From JACKII01 sp041687435 (GTDB lineage Bacteria; Pseudomonadota; Alphaproteobacteria; Bin95), in assembly GCA_041687435.1 (NCBI GenBank), contig JAWLBX010000002.1, forward strand, positions 62,001 to 126,000: a stretch of 64,000 nt of DNA, written 5' to 3'. The position numbers and the translations under genes are program-made. Positions 50,407 to 59,345 of this stretch are shown piece by piece. The notes under the pieces are model-generated. The model worked only from the letters and a program-made list of their open reading frames with translations. It was not told the DNA's origin and did not search any database. Position 1 is the first letter of the stretch; each line of letters opens with the position of its first letter.

Positions 50407-51675
50407 CTACTCCGCCGCCATCATCTTCGGAGCGCCAACCTTCGCCCGTTCGGCATCCGGCAGCGGATTCGGCCACCAATGGTCCTCCCACTCGTCGTCG
50501 AACAGGTCCTTGAGTTGTGGCATCACCTGCTCGGCAAACAGCCGCGTGTTGTACTGCGTCAGTTGCTTGGACATGTTGCCGAACTGCAACAGCAGCATCA
50601 GATGGCCGACATTCATTTCCTTGGCGATGGCGCGCAGCCGCTCCGCCACCTGATCCGGCGTGCCGGTGATGACATAGCCGTTGTCGAGGATGGCGTCGTA
50701 CTCGCGCGCGCTCTTCGAGACGGCGATGTTGGTTTTCTGCTCGCGCGCCGCCCGGCCAACCTGGCTTTCGACGCCGGCGCGCTGCGTGTCCTCCGTGGTG
50801 TAACCCGGCGGGCTGGCAAAGCGCGGATCGACGTGCAGGCAGCGGCCGTAGAAATACTCGGCCGGCTCGCGGTAGAGGTCGTAGGCCTCCTGCTCCGTCT
50901 CGGCCACGCCGACGAATTGCAGGAAGCCGGCGCGGTAGGGGTTCATGTCCTTGCCGATACGCCTCATCTCCTCCCAAAAGCCCAGCATGGTCTGCATGCC
51001 GGCCTTGTAGCCGTAGTAGGAGAGGTAGCAGTAGACGTAGTCCATCTCCGCACACCAGCGCCAGGTCTCGACGCTGCCGCCGCCCGGCACCCACACTGGC
51101 GGGTGCGGTTTCTGGATCGGGCGCGGCCAGATGTTGACATAGCGCTGCTGGTTGAAGCGGCCGTTGAAGGCGAAGGTGTCCGGCTCCGTCCAGGCCTTGA
51201 TGATCAGGTCGTGCGCCTCGTGATAGCGCTGCCGCAACATGCTGGGGTTCTGGCCGAAAGCGAAGCAGGTATCCATCGGCGAGCCGACCGGGAAACCGGC
51301 GATCAGACGGCCGCCGCTGATGCAATCCAGCATCGCGAACTCTTCCGCCACCCGTGTCGGCGGGTTGTAGAGGGCGATGGAGTTGCCCATCACGCAGAGC
51401 GCGGTATCCGTGGTCCGCCGCGCGAGGCTGGAAGCGATCAGGTTCGGGCTCGGCATCAAGCCGTAGCCGTTGGAGTGGTGCTCGTTCACGCAGATCGCGT
51501 CGAAGCCCATGTCCGCCGCGAATTCCAGCTCATCCATGAAATCGTTGTACATGTGATGGGCGCGCTGCGGATCGAACAATTTGGAATGGATATCGACCCA
51601 AACGGAGGGATGGTTCTCCCGGAAATCGTCCGGCAATTCCGTATAGGGCATGAGGTGGAACCACATCAGCTTCAT
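50407..51675 (-). CDS. LLM class flavin-dependent oxidoreductase
   Basis: 422 aa luciferase-like monooxygenase with a TIM barrel. FAADMGFDAICVNEHHSNGYGLMPSPN and the FMN-phosphate region GGRLIAGFPVGSPMD are typical. It is more like bacterial-luciferase-type members than the NtaA-type enzyme at 35660. The start at 51675 has GAGGAG upstream. First gene of the LLM-hydrolase-TauD-msrB unit. Confidence 0.9.
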   Translation of the reverse strand: MKLMWFHLMPYTELPDDFRENHPSVWVDIHSKLFDPQRAHHMYNDFMDELEFAADMGFDAICVNEHHSNGYGLMPSPNLIASSLARRTTDTALCVMGNSIALYNPPTRVAEEFAMLDCISGGRLIAGFPVGSPMDTCFAFGQNPSMLRQRYHEAHDLIIKAWTEPDTFAFNGRFNQQRYVNIWPRPIQKPHPPVWVPGGGSVETWRWCAEMDYVYCYLSYYGYKAGMQTMLGFWEEMRRIGKDMNPYRAGFLQFVGVAETEQEAYDLYREPAEYFYGRCLHVDPRFASPPGYTTEDTQRAGVESQVGRAAREQKTNIAVSKSAREYDAILDNGYVITGTPDQVAERLRAIAKEMNVGHLMLLLQFGNMSKQLTQYNTRLFAEQVMPQLKDLFDDEWEDHWWPNPLPDAERAKVGAPKMMAAE

Positions 51676-51772
51676 CGGGCAGGCTCCTCTGACACTGGTT
51701 ATTGCATGCCGTGCGGCATGTTTGTCGCAACCATTGTACGGGGATTGGCCTTTGGTGCAATGGCCGCAGCGT

Positions 51773-52543
51773 TTACGGCAACCCGGCCTGCCCATAGAGA
51801 AACCGCCGCTTCGCCCCCTCCAGCGCCACCGCCGTCAGCCGGCTGGTCATGAAGGCGCCAGTGTCGATGGCGATGCGGTTGCGGTATTCTTCCGGCGAAT
51901 GAGTCGGCGTATGGCCATGCACGATGACCTTGCCGAAGTCTTCATCCGAATAGAGAAAATCTTCGCGGATCCATAGCAAATCCTCGGGATCCTGGCTTTC
52001 CAGCGGCACACCCGGACGCACGCCGGCATGGGCAAAAAAGTAATCGCCCTCCACATGGCTGTATCGCAGGCCCTTGAAAAACGCGCGGTGATGCGCCGGC
52101 AATGCCTTGTCCAGCCTGTCCCGCAAGCCTTGCAGCCGCGCGCCCAGCGTTCCGCCGGCCACGTCGCGAACGCCATAACTGGCCAGCGTCGCGCGCGCGC
52201 CGTTCGTCAGCCATGCCTGCCCCTGGCTGGCATCGTCAAGGAAATCGAGCAGCCAGCGGTCGTGATTGCCCATCAGGTGCACGCTCTCGCAACCGGACAG
52301 CGGTCTGGTGGTCAGTTGCTCGATCACGCCGCGGGGATCCTGGCCACGGTCGATATAATCGCCCAGATACACAACAACCCGCCGGACCGCCTTGCGACGC
52401 GCCATGTCCTCGACGATCTCCTGCTGCAACGTCCGCAGCAGGTCAAGACAGCCATGCACGTCACCGATGGCATAAACTACGGTGCCGTCCGGAACCCTCG
52501 GGGCGCTGGGATCGTCTTTCCAGCAAAACAAGCCGAAGACCAT
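51773..52543 (-). CDS. Metallophosphoesterase family protein (serine/threonine phosphatase-like)
   Basis: 256 aa calcineurin-like phosphatase. The dinuclear metal motifs are GDVHGC (27-32), GDYIDRG and GNHDRW, followed by VIVHGHTPTH. Similar bacterial PrpA/ApaH-like enzymes act on phosphoproteins or dinucleotides. The start at 52543 has GGAGG immediately upstream. It lies downstream of regB-regA on the same strand after 31 bases and may be cotranscribed with them. Confidence 0.9.
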   Translation of the reverse strand: MVFGLFCWKDDPSAPRVPDGTVVYAIGDVHGCLDLLRTLQQEIVEDMARRKAVRRVVVYLGDYIDRGQDPRGVIEQLTTRPLSGCESVHLMGNHDRWLLDFLDDASQGQAWLTNGARATLASYGVRDVAGGTLGARLQGLRDRLDKALPAHHRAFFKGLRYSHVEGDYFFAHAGVRPGVPLESQDPEDLLWIREDFLYSDEDFGKVIVHGHTPTHSPEEYRNRIAIDTGAFMTSRLTAVALEGAKRRFLYGQAGLP

Positions 52544-52574
52544 CGGTCCTCCCGCCCTTGCCGCGGGCCCGCTG

Positions 52575-53132
52575 CTACTCGCGCGGCGCGTGCTTGGCCA
52601 GGATGCGTTGCAGGGTCCGGCGGTGCATGCGCAGGCGGCGCGCGGTTTCCGATACGTTGCGGTCGCACTGCTCATAAACGCGCTGGATATGCTCCCACCG
52701 CACCCGGTCTGCCGACATCGGATTTTCCGGCGGCGGCGGCGGGCCCTCGCCGGTCTGCAACAGTGCCGCTTCGATGGCGTCGGCATCCGCGGGCTTCGGC
52801 ATATAGTCGATGGCGCCAGCCTTCACCGCCGCCACGGCGGTGGCGATATTGCCATAGCCGGTCAGGATGATCGCGCGGATGTCCGGCCGATGCTCACGCA
52901 GGGTCGCCACCACGTCCAGGCCGCTGCCATCGCCAAGGCGCAGATCGACGACCGCATAAGCCGGCTTGCTGCGCGCGGCCGCCGTACCGGCCGCGGCGCT
53001 TTCCGCCACCTGGACCTCGAAGCCGCGGCGTTCCATGGCGCGCGCCAGCCGCCGCAGGAATGGCGGGTCGTCGTCCACGATCAGCAGCGATCGTTCTTTC
53101 AACTCGGCAACTGCTGGGGACATATCATTCAT
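52575..53132 (-). CDS. regA: Redox response regulator RegA/PrrA/ActR
   Basis: 185 aa. The receiver domain has the acidic pocket IVDDD (18-22), phosphoacceptor Asp63 (VVDLRLGDGSG) and conserved LTGYG and Lys (MPKPAD). A four-Pro linker (GPPPPPENP) leads to a Fis-type helix-turn-helix NVSETARRLRMHRRTLQRIL at the C-terminus, all characteristic of RegA. It controls photosynthesis, respiration or nitrogen/carbon fixation genes in response to redox. AGGAGG precedes the ATG, which overlaps the regB stop by 4 bases. Confidence 0.94.
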   Translation of the reverse strand: MNDMSPAVAELKERSLLIVDDDPPFLRRLARAMERRGFEVQVAESAAAGTAAARSKPAYAVVDLRLGDGSGLDVVATLREHRPDIRAIILTGYGNIATAVAAVKAGAIDYMPKPADADAIEAALLQTGEGPPPPPENPMSADRVRWEHIQRVYEQCDRNVSETARRLRMHRRTLQRILAKHAPRE

Positions 53133-54466
53133 GGCTGGTCCTCCTGTTCAAGGCGATGGCGCGGCCAGGTCACCACCACCTCCGCGCCACCGTCGACGCG
53201 ATTATCAAATTCCACACGCGCGCCCGTCCGCTCTAGCAGGGTCTGCGCGATAAACACACCCAGTCCCATATGTTCACCCGATTCGCGCCTGGTCGAGACA
53301 TAAGGCTCGCCCAATCGGCTCAAAATGCTCGGGGCGAAACCCGGACCGTCATCATGTACCGTAATACGGCATATTTCCTGATCCCAGTAAATGGTAACCA
53401 CAACCTCGGTTTGCGCGAATTGCCGGGCGTTCGAGATAAAATTACCGATTCCGTGCACGATTTCCGGCCGCCGCATCACCCGCGGCTCTGGACTGGACTC
53501 CTCGCTGTCCGGGTCGCGCACGATTCGCACCGGCATATCGTTGCGGCCCCGACTTTCCGTAACCGCATCGACCAGCGAACTGATCGGCCCTTTGTAAAAA
53601 CTTTCGCCCGTATCGCCACGCGGCCGGGCCGACAGTTCCGCCAGGATATCGCGGCAGCGTTCCGCCTGACTGAGCAGCAAGTCCGCATCCTCCGCCCACT
53701 CGCTGTCTTTCGGCAGGTCGCGCACCAATTCCTTGGCGACGACGGAGATGGTGGCGAGTGGCGTGCCTAATTCATGTGCAGCCGCCGCCGCGATCGCGCC
53801 CACAGCCGAAACCTGATGTTCCCTTGCCAATGCCGCCTGTGCTTCCGCCAGGGCATCCTGCATCCGGCGCTGTTCGCGCGCTACGCGATAAACATAGCCG
53901 GCCGTGAAGCCGATGGCCAGGATCATTGCGGTCCACAGTGCAAATACGAACACCGGGTCCGGCTGGCCCATCGGATGCAATGTCGGCAGTGGCAGGTGCC
54001 GGAACGCCAGGAACGTCACCGTTCCCATCGCCAGCAACGACAAAATCACGGTGCTGACCGCAGAGAGAACCGTGGCCGACACCACGATTGGCGCCAGAAT
54101 CAGCACCAGGAACGGGTTGAGGATGCCGCCGGTCAAATAGAGCAGCGCCCCCAACTGCAGAATGTCGAAGCCCAGGTAGAGGGCGGCATCGCGCTCGCCG
54201 ATATGCGGACGGGCCCAATGGCGCACAAGCACAAACAGATTGAGCGCGGCAGACGCCGTAACGGCCGCGATGGCCGGCACAATGGGGAACCCATAGCCAA
54301 GCCCATAATAGACGATCAAGAGGGTCACACCCTGGCCAACGACGCCTACCCAGCGGATCGCCACCAGCGTATGGGAGCGGACACGGATTTGCGAAGGGCG
54401 GCGGGACAAGCGGCGTTTCCGATCGTACTGTGCAACTGCCCACGCGGCATGCAGGCCCTTGGACAT
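53129..54466 (-). CDS. regB: Redox sensor histidine kinase RegB/PrrB/ActS
   Basis: 445 aa. About six transmembrane helices (residues 33-195). The quinone-sensing motif GGxxNPF is present as GGILNPF (113-119). The H-box has His231 in AAAAHELGTPLATI. A Cys at 271 (AERCRDIL) lies 40 residues after the H-box His, exactly the H225-C265 spacing of Rhodobacter RegB, so the redox-active Cys is kept. The ATPase domain shows GPGFAPSIL and GLGVFIAQTLLERTGA. The upstream region holds a 20-bp tandem repeat. Confidence 0.94.
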   Translation of the reverse strand: MSKGLHAAWAVAQYDRKRRLSRRPSQIRVRSHTLVAIRWVGVVGQGVTLLIVYYGLGYGFPIVPAIAAVTASAALNLFVLVRHWARPHIGERDAALYLGFDILQLGALLYLTGGILNPFLVLILAPIVVSATVLSAVSTVILSLLAMGTVTFLAFRHLPLPTLHPMGQPDPVFVFALWTAMILAIGFTAGYVYRVAREQRRMQDALAEAQAALAREHQVSAVGAIAAAAAHELGTPLATISVVAKELVRDLPKDSEWAEDADLLLSQAERCRDILAELSARPRGDTGESFYKGPISSLVDAVTESRGRNDMPVRIVRDPDSEESSPEPRVMRRPEIVHGIGNFISNARQFAQTEVVVTIYWDQEICRITVHDDGPGFAPSILSRLGEPYVSTRRESGEHMGLGVFIAQTLLERTGARVEFDNRVDGGAEVVVTWPRHRLEQEDQP

Positions 54467-54477
54467 TTTTTCAACTG

Positions 54478-54517
54478 TTTTTATCTATCGGCCCGACTTT
54501 TTATCTATCGGCCCGAC
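54478..54517. repeat. Exact 20-bp tandem duplication upstream of regB
   Basis: The 20 bases at 54478-54497 are repeated exactly at 54498-54517. The unit contains TCTATCGGCCCGAC. The near copy ends 12 bases before the regB start codon. Each copy supplies a minus-strand TAGATA that could act as a -10 element. Confidence 0.95.
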
Positions 54518-54531
54518 AATGACCTCTGCAA
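54502..54531 (-). promoter_or_regulatory. Candidate regB promoter
   Basis: Minus-strand TTGCAG (54531-54526), an 18-base spacer and TAGATA (54507-54502, inside the distal repeat copy). The start would fall in the proximal copy, giving a very short leader. The match is modest. Confidence 0.3.
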
Positions 54532-54599
54532 GCGATGAACGGCGCATCATAGCCGAAAGGCCTATCACCCCCCTTTGCCCGCGTCCGCGCCGGTCAGCG

Positions 54600-54859
54600 C
54601 TGTTTGTTATCCTGTCTTGGTTTTGCCCGAATCGGTCCAATTCATTGCATGGACTCTGCCAACCGCCTACGTCTTCGAGGGATTGCGGGCCTTTATGACC
54701 AACGGTGCCTTCCGGTTCGACCTGTTCGGGAGCGCCGTGGGGCGGAACCTGGCCGATCCGGCTGGGCCGATGGCCCTGTTTCCGTCCGCATTCCGGATTG
54801 CCCGCACACGCGGGCTTTTGCTGCAATCGGCCGAACAGGCCGGACAAGGAGCTTTGTTC
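54600..54859 (+). pseudogene. 3' remnant of an ABC-2 type transporter permease
   Basis: The frame reads PVLVLPESVQFIAWTLPTAYVFEGLRAF and ends AFRIARTRGLLLQSAE. These are the C-terminal signatures of bacterial ABC-2 permeases (PVSVLPxxLQxIAWxLPxxYVFEGMRA; RRGLLL near the stop). Only about 85 codons survive, with no start, no upstream helices and no ATPase gene. The natural stop is missing, so the frame runs on into the SYLF gene. A deletion appears to have joined it to the regB upstream region. Confidence 0.65.
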
Positions 54860-55549
54860 ATGGCGACAGTGTTCACCCGTTTCCTGGCGGTGCTGATGAT
54901 GTTCGGCATCACCGTTTCGGCCGCCACCGCCGCAGACCTCACCACCCAGCGCGAATTGCTGTCGAAGGCACAGTTCACGCTGGAGCGCTTTGACACCTCC
55001 CCCAAAATGGCGGACGCGCGGGCGCTGGCGAGCCGGGCGCGCGCCATCATAATCTTCCCCAGCCTGCTGAAAGGCGCATTCTTCGTTGGTGGCGAGGGTG
55101 GCAGCGGCGTGCTGCTGGCCCGGAAGGAGGACGGCAGCTGGTCCTATCCCGCCTTCTACACCCTCGGCTCGGTCAGTTTCGGATTTCAAATCGGCGGGCA
55201 GTCGTCCGAAGCAATCCTGCTGATCATGAACGATGGCGCGCTGCGGGCCGTCATGGCCGATCAGGTCAAGCTTGGCGCCGGCGTCAGCGCGGCGGCAGGC
55301 CCCGTCGGCACGGGTGTCGAGGCGTCATCTTCCACCGACGTTGGCACCGACATCTATACCTACTCCAACACCAAGGGCCTGTTCATCGGCGCATCGCTCG
55401 AAGGCGCCGTACTGGCGCGGCGCGAGGATTGGAATGGCGAGGTCTATAATGGCGTCGTCGATCCGCAGCAAATCGTGTTCGAAGACAGTGTAAGCAACCC
55501 GATTGCCGACCCGCTGCGGCAGGATCTGGCGACTTTCGCGGCGCAGTAG
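54860..55549 (+). CDS. Lipid-binding SYLF/YSC84-family protein
   Basis: 229 aa exported protein. The signal peptide is about residues 1-24 (MATVFTRFLAVLMMFG, ending ATAA). The rest is a SYLF (DUF500) domain with FPSLLKGAFFVGGEGGSGVLL, SVSFGFQIGGQSSEAILLIMN and KLGAGVSAAAGPVGTG. SYLF domains bind phosphoinositides in eukaryotes; bacterial roles are unclear. ATG 54860 is chosen because AAGGAG lies 8 bases upstream and a signal peptide begins there. The same frame is open upstream through an ABC-permease remnant. Confidence 0.88.
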   Translation: MATVFTRFLAVLMMFGITVSAATAADLTTQRELLSKAQFTLERFDTSPKMADARALASRARAIIIFPSLLKGAFFVGGEGGSGVLLARKEDGSWSYPAFYTLGSVSFGFQIGGQSSEAILLIMNDGALRAVMADQVKLGAGVSAAAGPVGTGVEASSSTDVGTDIYTYSNTKGLFIGASLEGAVLARREDWNGEVYNGVVDPQQIVFEDSVSNPIADPLRQDLATFAAQ

Positions 55550-55575
55550 GGAGCGCCCCGGCCGGTGCGGAAACA

Positions 55576-56832
55576 CTATCGCCGCACCGACCAGCTTTCC
55601 CGATTGTTGAGCGTGTCCTTGTCGAAACCCGCCAGGGCCTTGTAGTGATCGGCTGTCGCCTCCAGCTCCTCCTTTGAGACGATGGCAGACAGGTCGGAGA
55701 AGCCATCCGGCGCGCGCTCATGCACCATTTCCATGGCCTGTTCCGGCCCATTTTGGCGATTGGCTAACACGATTTTGGCCGTGGCCGGCCGGCGCTCGGC
55801 ATCGTAGGCGCGCAGGCCGGCGGCAACATCCGGTTCTGTGGCCAAATGCCAGGCGAGCCGGCGCGCGTCGAGAACGGCCTGGCTCGCGCCGTTGGAGCCG
55901 ATCGGATACATCGGATGCGCCGCATCACCCAACAGCGTCACCCGCCCGAAGCTCCACGCATCGACCGGGTCGCGGTCGACCATCGGGTATTCGAACACCG
56001 CTTCGGCGCCGCGGATGATATTCGGCACTTTGAGCCAGCCGAAATCCCAATCCTCGAACGCGGGCAGGAAGTCGGCTAGGTCGGCGCGGCGGTTCCAGTC
56101 TTCCTGCCGCCAGGTCTGGCGGTCGGTAAAACGAATTTCGGCGATCCAGTTGATCAGCACCTCGCCACGTTCCTCCGCCTGACGCGAGATCGGGTAGCAG
56201 ACGAATTTCTGGGCCTGGTGCCCGGACATCACCATGCTGCGGCCGGAGAGATAGGGCGCGGCCAGCGTCGTGCCGCGCCAGAGCACGTTGCCGTTCCAGA
56301 TCGGTCCGCCCTCGTCCGGATAGAACTGCCGGCGGACGAGGGAATGAATGCCATCGCAAGCGATCAGCAGGTCCCCCTCGACCTCTACCAGGGTGCCATC
56401 GGCCCGCTGGAAGCGCGCCGTCACCCGATCCGCGGCCTGCTCGAAGCCTGTCAGACGATAGTCGGTCATAATATCTGCCGCGCCCAGCCGTTCGATCGCC
56501 TCCCCCAGCAGGGCCATTTGCAGGGCGCCGCGGTGGATGGAAAATTGCGGCCAGAGATAGCCGGCGGCCTTGCCGCGCGGTTCCTGCCAGATCTGCTGGC
56601 CGTGGCGGTTGGCATAGATCAGTTCGGCGGTGGGAATGGCAGTCGCCGCCAGCCGCGCCTCCAAACCCAACTCCGTCAGTTCGCGCACCGCATGCGGCAG
56701 CAGATTGATGCCCACGCCCAAAGGCTGGATTTCCGGCACTGCCTCGTAAACACGGCAGGAAATGCCGGCGGCATGCAGGCTGAGCGCAGCGGTCAGCCCG
56801 CCAATGCCGCCGCCAACGATGAGTGCGTGCAT
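55576..56832 (-). CDS. FAD-dependent monooxygenase, class A (salicylate-hydroxylase-like)
   Basis: 418 aa single-component flavoprotein hydroxylase. The Rossmann motif VGGGIGGLTAALSL is near residue 6, the DG motif is ACDGIHSLVR and the FAD-ribityl GD motif is LLGDAAHPMYPIGSNGASQ. It uses NAD(P)H and O2 to hydroxylate an aromatic or related ring. The thiolase gene ends 8 bases away on the same strand upstream, so the two form an operon. Substrate unknown. Confidence 0.9.
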   Translation of the reverse strand: MHALIVGGGIGGLTAALSLHAAGISCRVYEAVPEIQPLGVGINLLPHAVRELTELGLEARLAATAIPTAELIYANRHGQQIWQEPRGKAAGYLWPQFSIHRGALQMALLGEAIERLGAADIMTDYRLTGFEQAADRVTARFQRADGTLVEVEGDLLIACDGIHSLVRRQFYPDEGGPIWNGNVLWRGTTLAAPYLSGRSMVMSGHQAQKFVCYPISRQAEERGEVLINWIAEIRFTDRQTWRQEDWNRRADLADFLPAFEDWDFGWLKVPNIIRGAEAVFEYPMVDRDPVDAWSFGRVTLLGDAAHPMYPIGSNGASQAVLDARRLAWHLATEPDVAAGLRAYDAERRPATAKIVLANRQNGPEQAMEMVHERAPDGFSDLSAIVSKEELEATADHYKALAGFDKDTLNNRESWSVRR

Positions 56833-56840
56833 GGCCGGCC

Positions 56841-58382
56841 TCAGGTTGGCGTGAAAGTATTGATGCCGTCCGTGCTTTCCACCCGGCCCTTGGCGCCCAA
56901 ATAGTCCTTCTGCTCCATCTCCGCCAGCAATGCAGGGTCGGCCGGCGGATTGGCGATGAAGCGTGAACCGTCGTCAAGGCGGCCGAACAGAATGCCGAAG
57001 CTCGGGCCCTTGCGGTCGTGAATCACGGTATAGGTCTCGATCTCGGCCGCGCCGTTGGCGTGTTCCGTCACTTTCGGGCCTTTGGCGTCGTCTATTTCCT
57101 TTTGGTAGACTTTCGGGTCTTTCGGCGCGAACGGCTTGGCCGGCGGCTCGGTCGCGTAGATGCCGACCGCCTGCTTGGTCACATAGTTGCCGTTCGCCGT
57201 CACCATGCCGCGGGAGCCCGGCTGCGAGCGGACCTTGTTCATCATTTCCGCAATCGAGTGGGTGACGTAGTTGTTGCCCGGCCCGCCGAAATACGGCAAG
57301 CCGCCGGTGACGGTCAGGCCGCGCGGGTCGTCCTCCGCAATGTTCATCTCGCGGCAGGCAATCTCCACCGCACTTGGGAAGCAGGAATAGAGGTCGAAAA
57401 AGGCCATGTCGCCAACGCCGCATTCGGCCATCTCAAACGCCTCCCGCGCGGCGATGCGCATGGCGGGCGACGTGTAATAGTTGATCCGGTCCGACATAAA
57501 CCAGTGGTCATAGGTATCGGCGCAGCCGTGCAGAAACACCCACTTCTCGCGCGGGATGCCCAGTTCCTTGGCGCGTGCGACGCTGGTCAGGATAACGGCG
57601 GCAGACTGGTCGATGAAGGCATTTGCGTTCATAAGTTTCGGATAGGGGAAGCCGATAAAGGGGTTTTTCTCGTTGACCGTGGCGAGTTGCGCCGCCGTGA
57701 AACCATCGCGCCGGTCGGCCAGCGGGTTGTCCGCCGCCACTTTCGCAAACCGCTCGAACAGCTGGCCCATGGCCATCATGTGCTCGGGAATACTGTGGCC
57801 CTTGGCGCCGCGGATGGCGTTTTCGATCATCGGATAGGCGAAAATCGCACCGGCCATGCGGTGCCGATCCTCACAATCATTCCAGCCGCGGGTGGAAACG
57901 CCCCAGGTCTCCGGCTCGCCGCCCGGATCCTCGTTCCAGTCCAACTTCAGGCCGGCGCGCTCGGCCGCCTTCTGCGTTCCCAGCGCCTCACCGCCGCAGA
58001 CCAGCGCCGCCTGCACCTCTCCACGGGTGATCATCTCGCAGAAGCGGTTGATCAGGTATTGCGGCATGTTTCCGCCGGGATGAGTGTAGAGCTTGCGCGC
58101 AATCTGATCGGCGCCGAGGCGCGCCGCCAGCGACTTCGGCGGATGCTTGGAACCGCCGAAGGGCGAGGCGAAGCGCCAGCTCGTATCCGAGAACGAGCGC
58201 AGCAGCGCCATGGTATCGAGCGATTCCAGCAGGCGTTGGCCGGGTCCGGCATCATTCGCGGCCTCGCGGCAAGCCTCCGCCGTCAGGTCCAGCGGCGACA
58301 GCGCCTTGGCCGGGTCCGGCTCGCGCTGGGTGATCTGACCGCAACCGACGAGAATCGGGGTGTGGGCGTCGTTCTGGCGCAT
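56841..58382 (-). CDS. Thiolase-fold acetyl-CoA acetyltransferase-like protein
   Basis: 513 aa protein of the SCP-x-like, non-canonical thiolase group: TPILVGCGQITQRE near the start, DLYSCFPSAVEIACREM and TVTGGLPYFGGPGNNYVTHSIAEM near the middle/end of the fold. An extra ~100-residue C-terminal domain (from about residue 410) follows, as in acetyl-CoA acetyltransferases of actinobacterial/alphaproteobacterial steroid- or fatty-acid-type clusters. Cys at SCFPSA is conserved; the canonical nucleophile position is uncertain. ATG 58382 has AGAGG upstream. Confidence 0.85.
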   Translation of the reverse strand: MRQNDAHTPILVGCGQITQREPDPAKALSPLDLTAEACREAANDAGPGQRLLESLDTMALLRSFSDTSWRFASPFGGSKHPPKSLAARLGADQIARKLYTHPGGNMPQYLINRFCEMITRGEVQAALVCGGEALGTQKAAERAGLKLDWNEDPGGEPETWGVSTRGWNDCEDRHRMAGAIFAYPMIENAIRGAKGHSIPEHMMAMGQLFERFAKVAADNPLADRRDGFTAAQLATVNEKNPFIGFPYPKLMNANAFIDQSAAVILTSVARAKELGIPREKWVFLHGCADTYDHWFMSDRINYYTSPAMRIAAREAFEMAECGVGDMAFFDLYSCFPSAVEIACREMNIAEDDPRGLTVTGGLPYFGGPGNNYVTHSIAEMMNKVRSQPGSRGMVTANGNYVTKQAVGIYATEPPAKPFAPKDPKVYQKEIDDAKGPKVTEHANGAAEIETYTVIHDRKGPSFGILFGRLDDGSRFIANPPADPALLAEMEQKDYLGAKGRVESTDGINTFTPT

Positions 58383-58461
58383 GGGGCGGGTTCCTCTGTA
58401 AGGCGTTCGAGTGATTGCGCCCAACTTAACGGCCCACATCCGCCGCGGCTAGCCGGCAGGC

Positions 58462-59250
58462 TCAGCTTTTGGCGTGCGGGTGCGGCCGCGGCTTGATCAG
58501 CCTTTCGCCCAACTGGTCGCGCAGCATCTTGCGCCCGACTTCCTCGACCGCGCCACGGGGCAGTTGGCCGAGTTGGAACGGGCCATAGGCAACGCGGATC
58601 AGGCGGGCGACCGGGTAGCCCAGCCAGCGCATGACGTTGCGGATTTCCCGGTTCTTGCCCTCGCGCAAGGATACCGTCAGCCAAGCGTTCGAGCCCTTCT
58701 GCTCGTCCAGCACCGCCTGGATCGGGCCGTAGGGCACGCCCTCGACCGTCGGTCCCTTGGCCAGAGCCACCAGCCGTGCCGGCTCGACCTCACCGTGCAC
58801 GCGCACGCGGTAGCGGCGGATCCAGCCGCGGGTCGGCAGTTCCAGCTCCCGCGCCAGCCCGCCGTCATTGGTGAGCAGCAGCAGCCCCTCGCTGGTGAGG
58901 TCGAGCCGGCCGACGGTCATCACACGCGGCAGTTCCGGCGGCAGGCGCTCGAACACGGTCGGGCGGCCCTGGGGGTCCTTGTTGGTGGTAACGAGGCCGG
59001 CTGGCTTGTGATAGCGCCAGAGCCGGGGCGGCTCGGCCGAGGGGATCGGCTGGCCGTCGACGGTGATCAGGTCTGCCTCGGTGACATTGACCGCGGCAGA
59101 GGTCAGCACCTTGCCACCGACCGCGACGCGGCCGGCGGTAATCCACCGCTCCGCATCCCGGCGGGAACAAAGGCCCGCGCGCGCCAAGCGCTTGGCGATC
59201 CGCTCGCCTGGTGGCGCCGGGGACCGGGTCTCAGGCTGGGCGTCAGCCAT
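58462..59250 (-). CDS. rluB: 23S rRNA pseudouridine synthase RluB-type
   Basis: 262 aa. The N-terminal S4 RNA-binding domain (about residues 15-70, RIAKRLARAGLCSRRDAERWI) is followed by the RsuA/RluB catalytic domain with Asp117 in GRLDLTSEGLLLLTNDG. GKNREIRNVM is also conserved. It modifies 23S rRNA (E. coli RluB target U2605; RluE/RluF are alternatives). ATG 59250 gives the start; an upstream extension lacks support. It is divergent from tadA. Confidence 0.93.
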   Translation of the reverse strand: MADAQPETRSPAPPGERIAKRLARAGLCSRRDAERWITAGRVAVGGKVLTSAAVNVTEADLITVDGQPIPSAEPPRLWRYHKPAGLVTTNKDPQGRPTVFERLPPELPRVMTVGRLDLTSEGLLLLTNDGGLARELELPTRGWIRRYRVRVHGEVEPARLVALAKGPTVEGVPYGPIQAVLDEQKGSNAWLTVSLREGKNREIRNVMRWLGYPVARLIRVAYGPFQLGQLPRGAVEEVGRKMLRDQLGERLIKPRPHPHAKS

Positions 59251-59345
59251 GTGCGGCACCGTCTGTATGGGCGCAAAGGGAAACAGCAACGGCACGCATG
59301 GCAAAGGCTCCTGTCGAACAGCCGATTTCCGTGTAGTTTAGGCGA

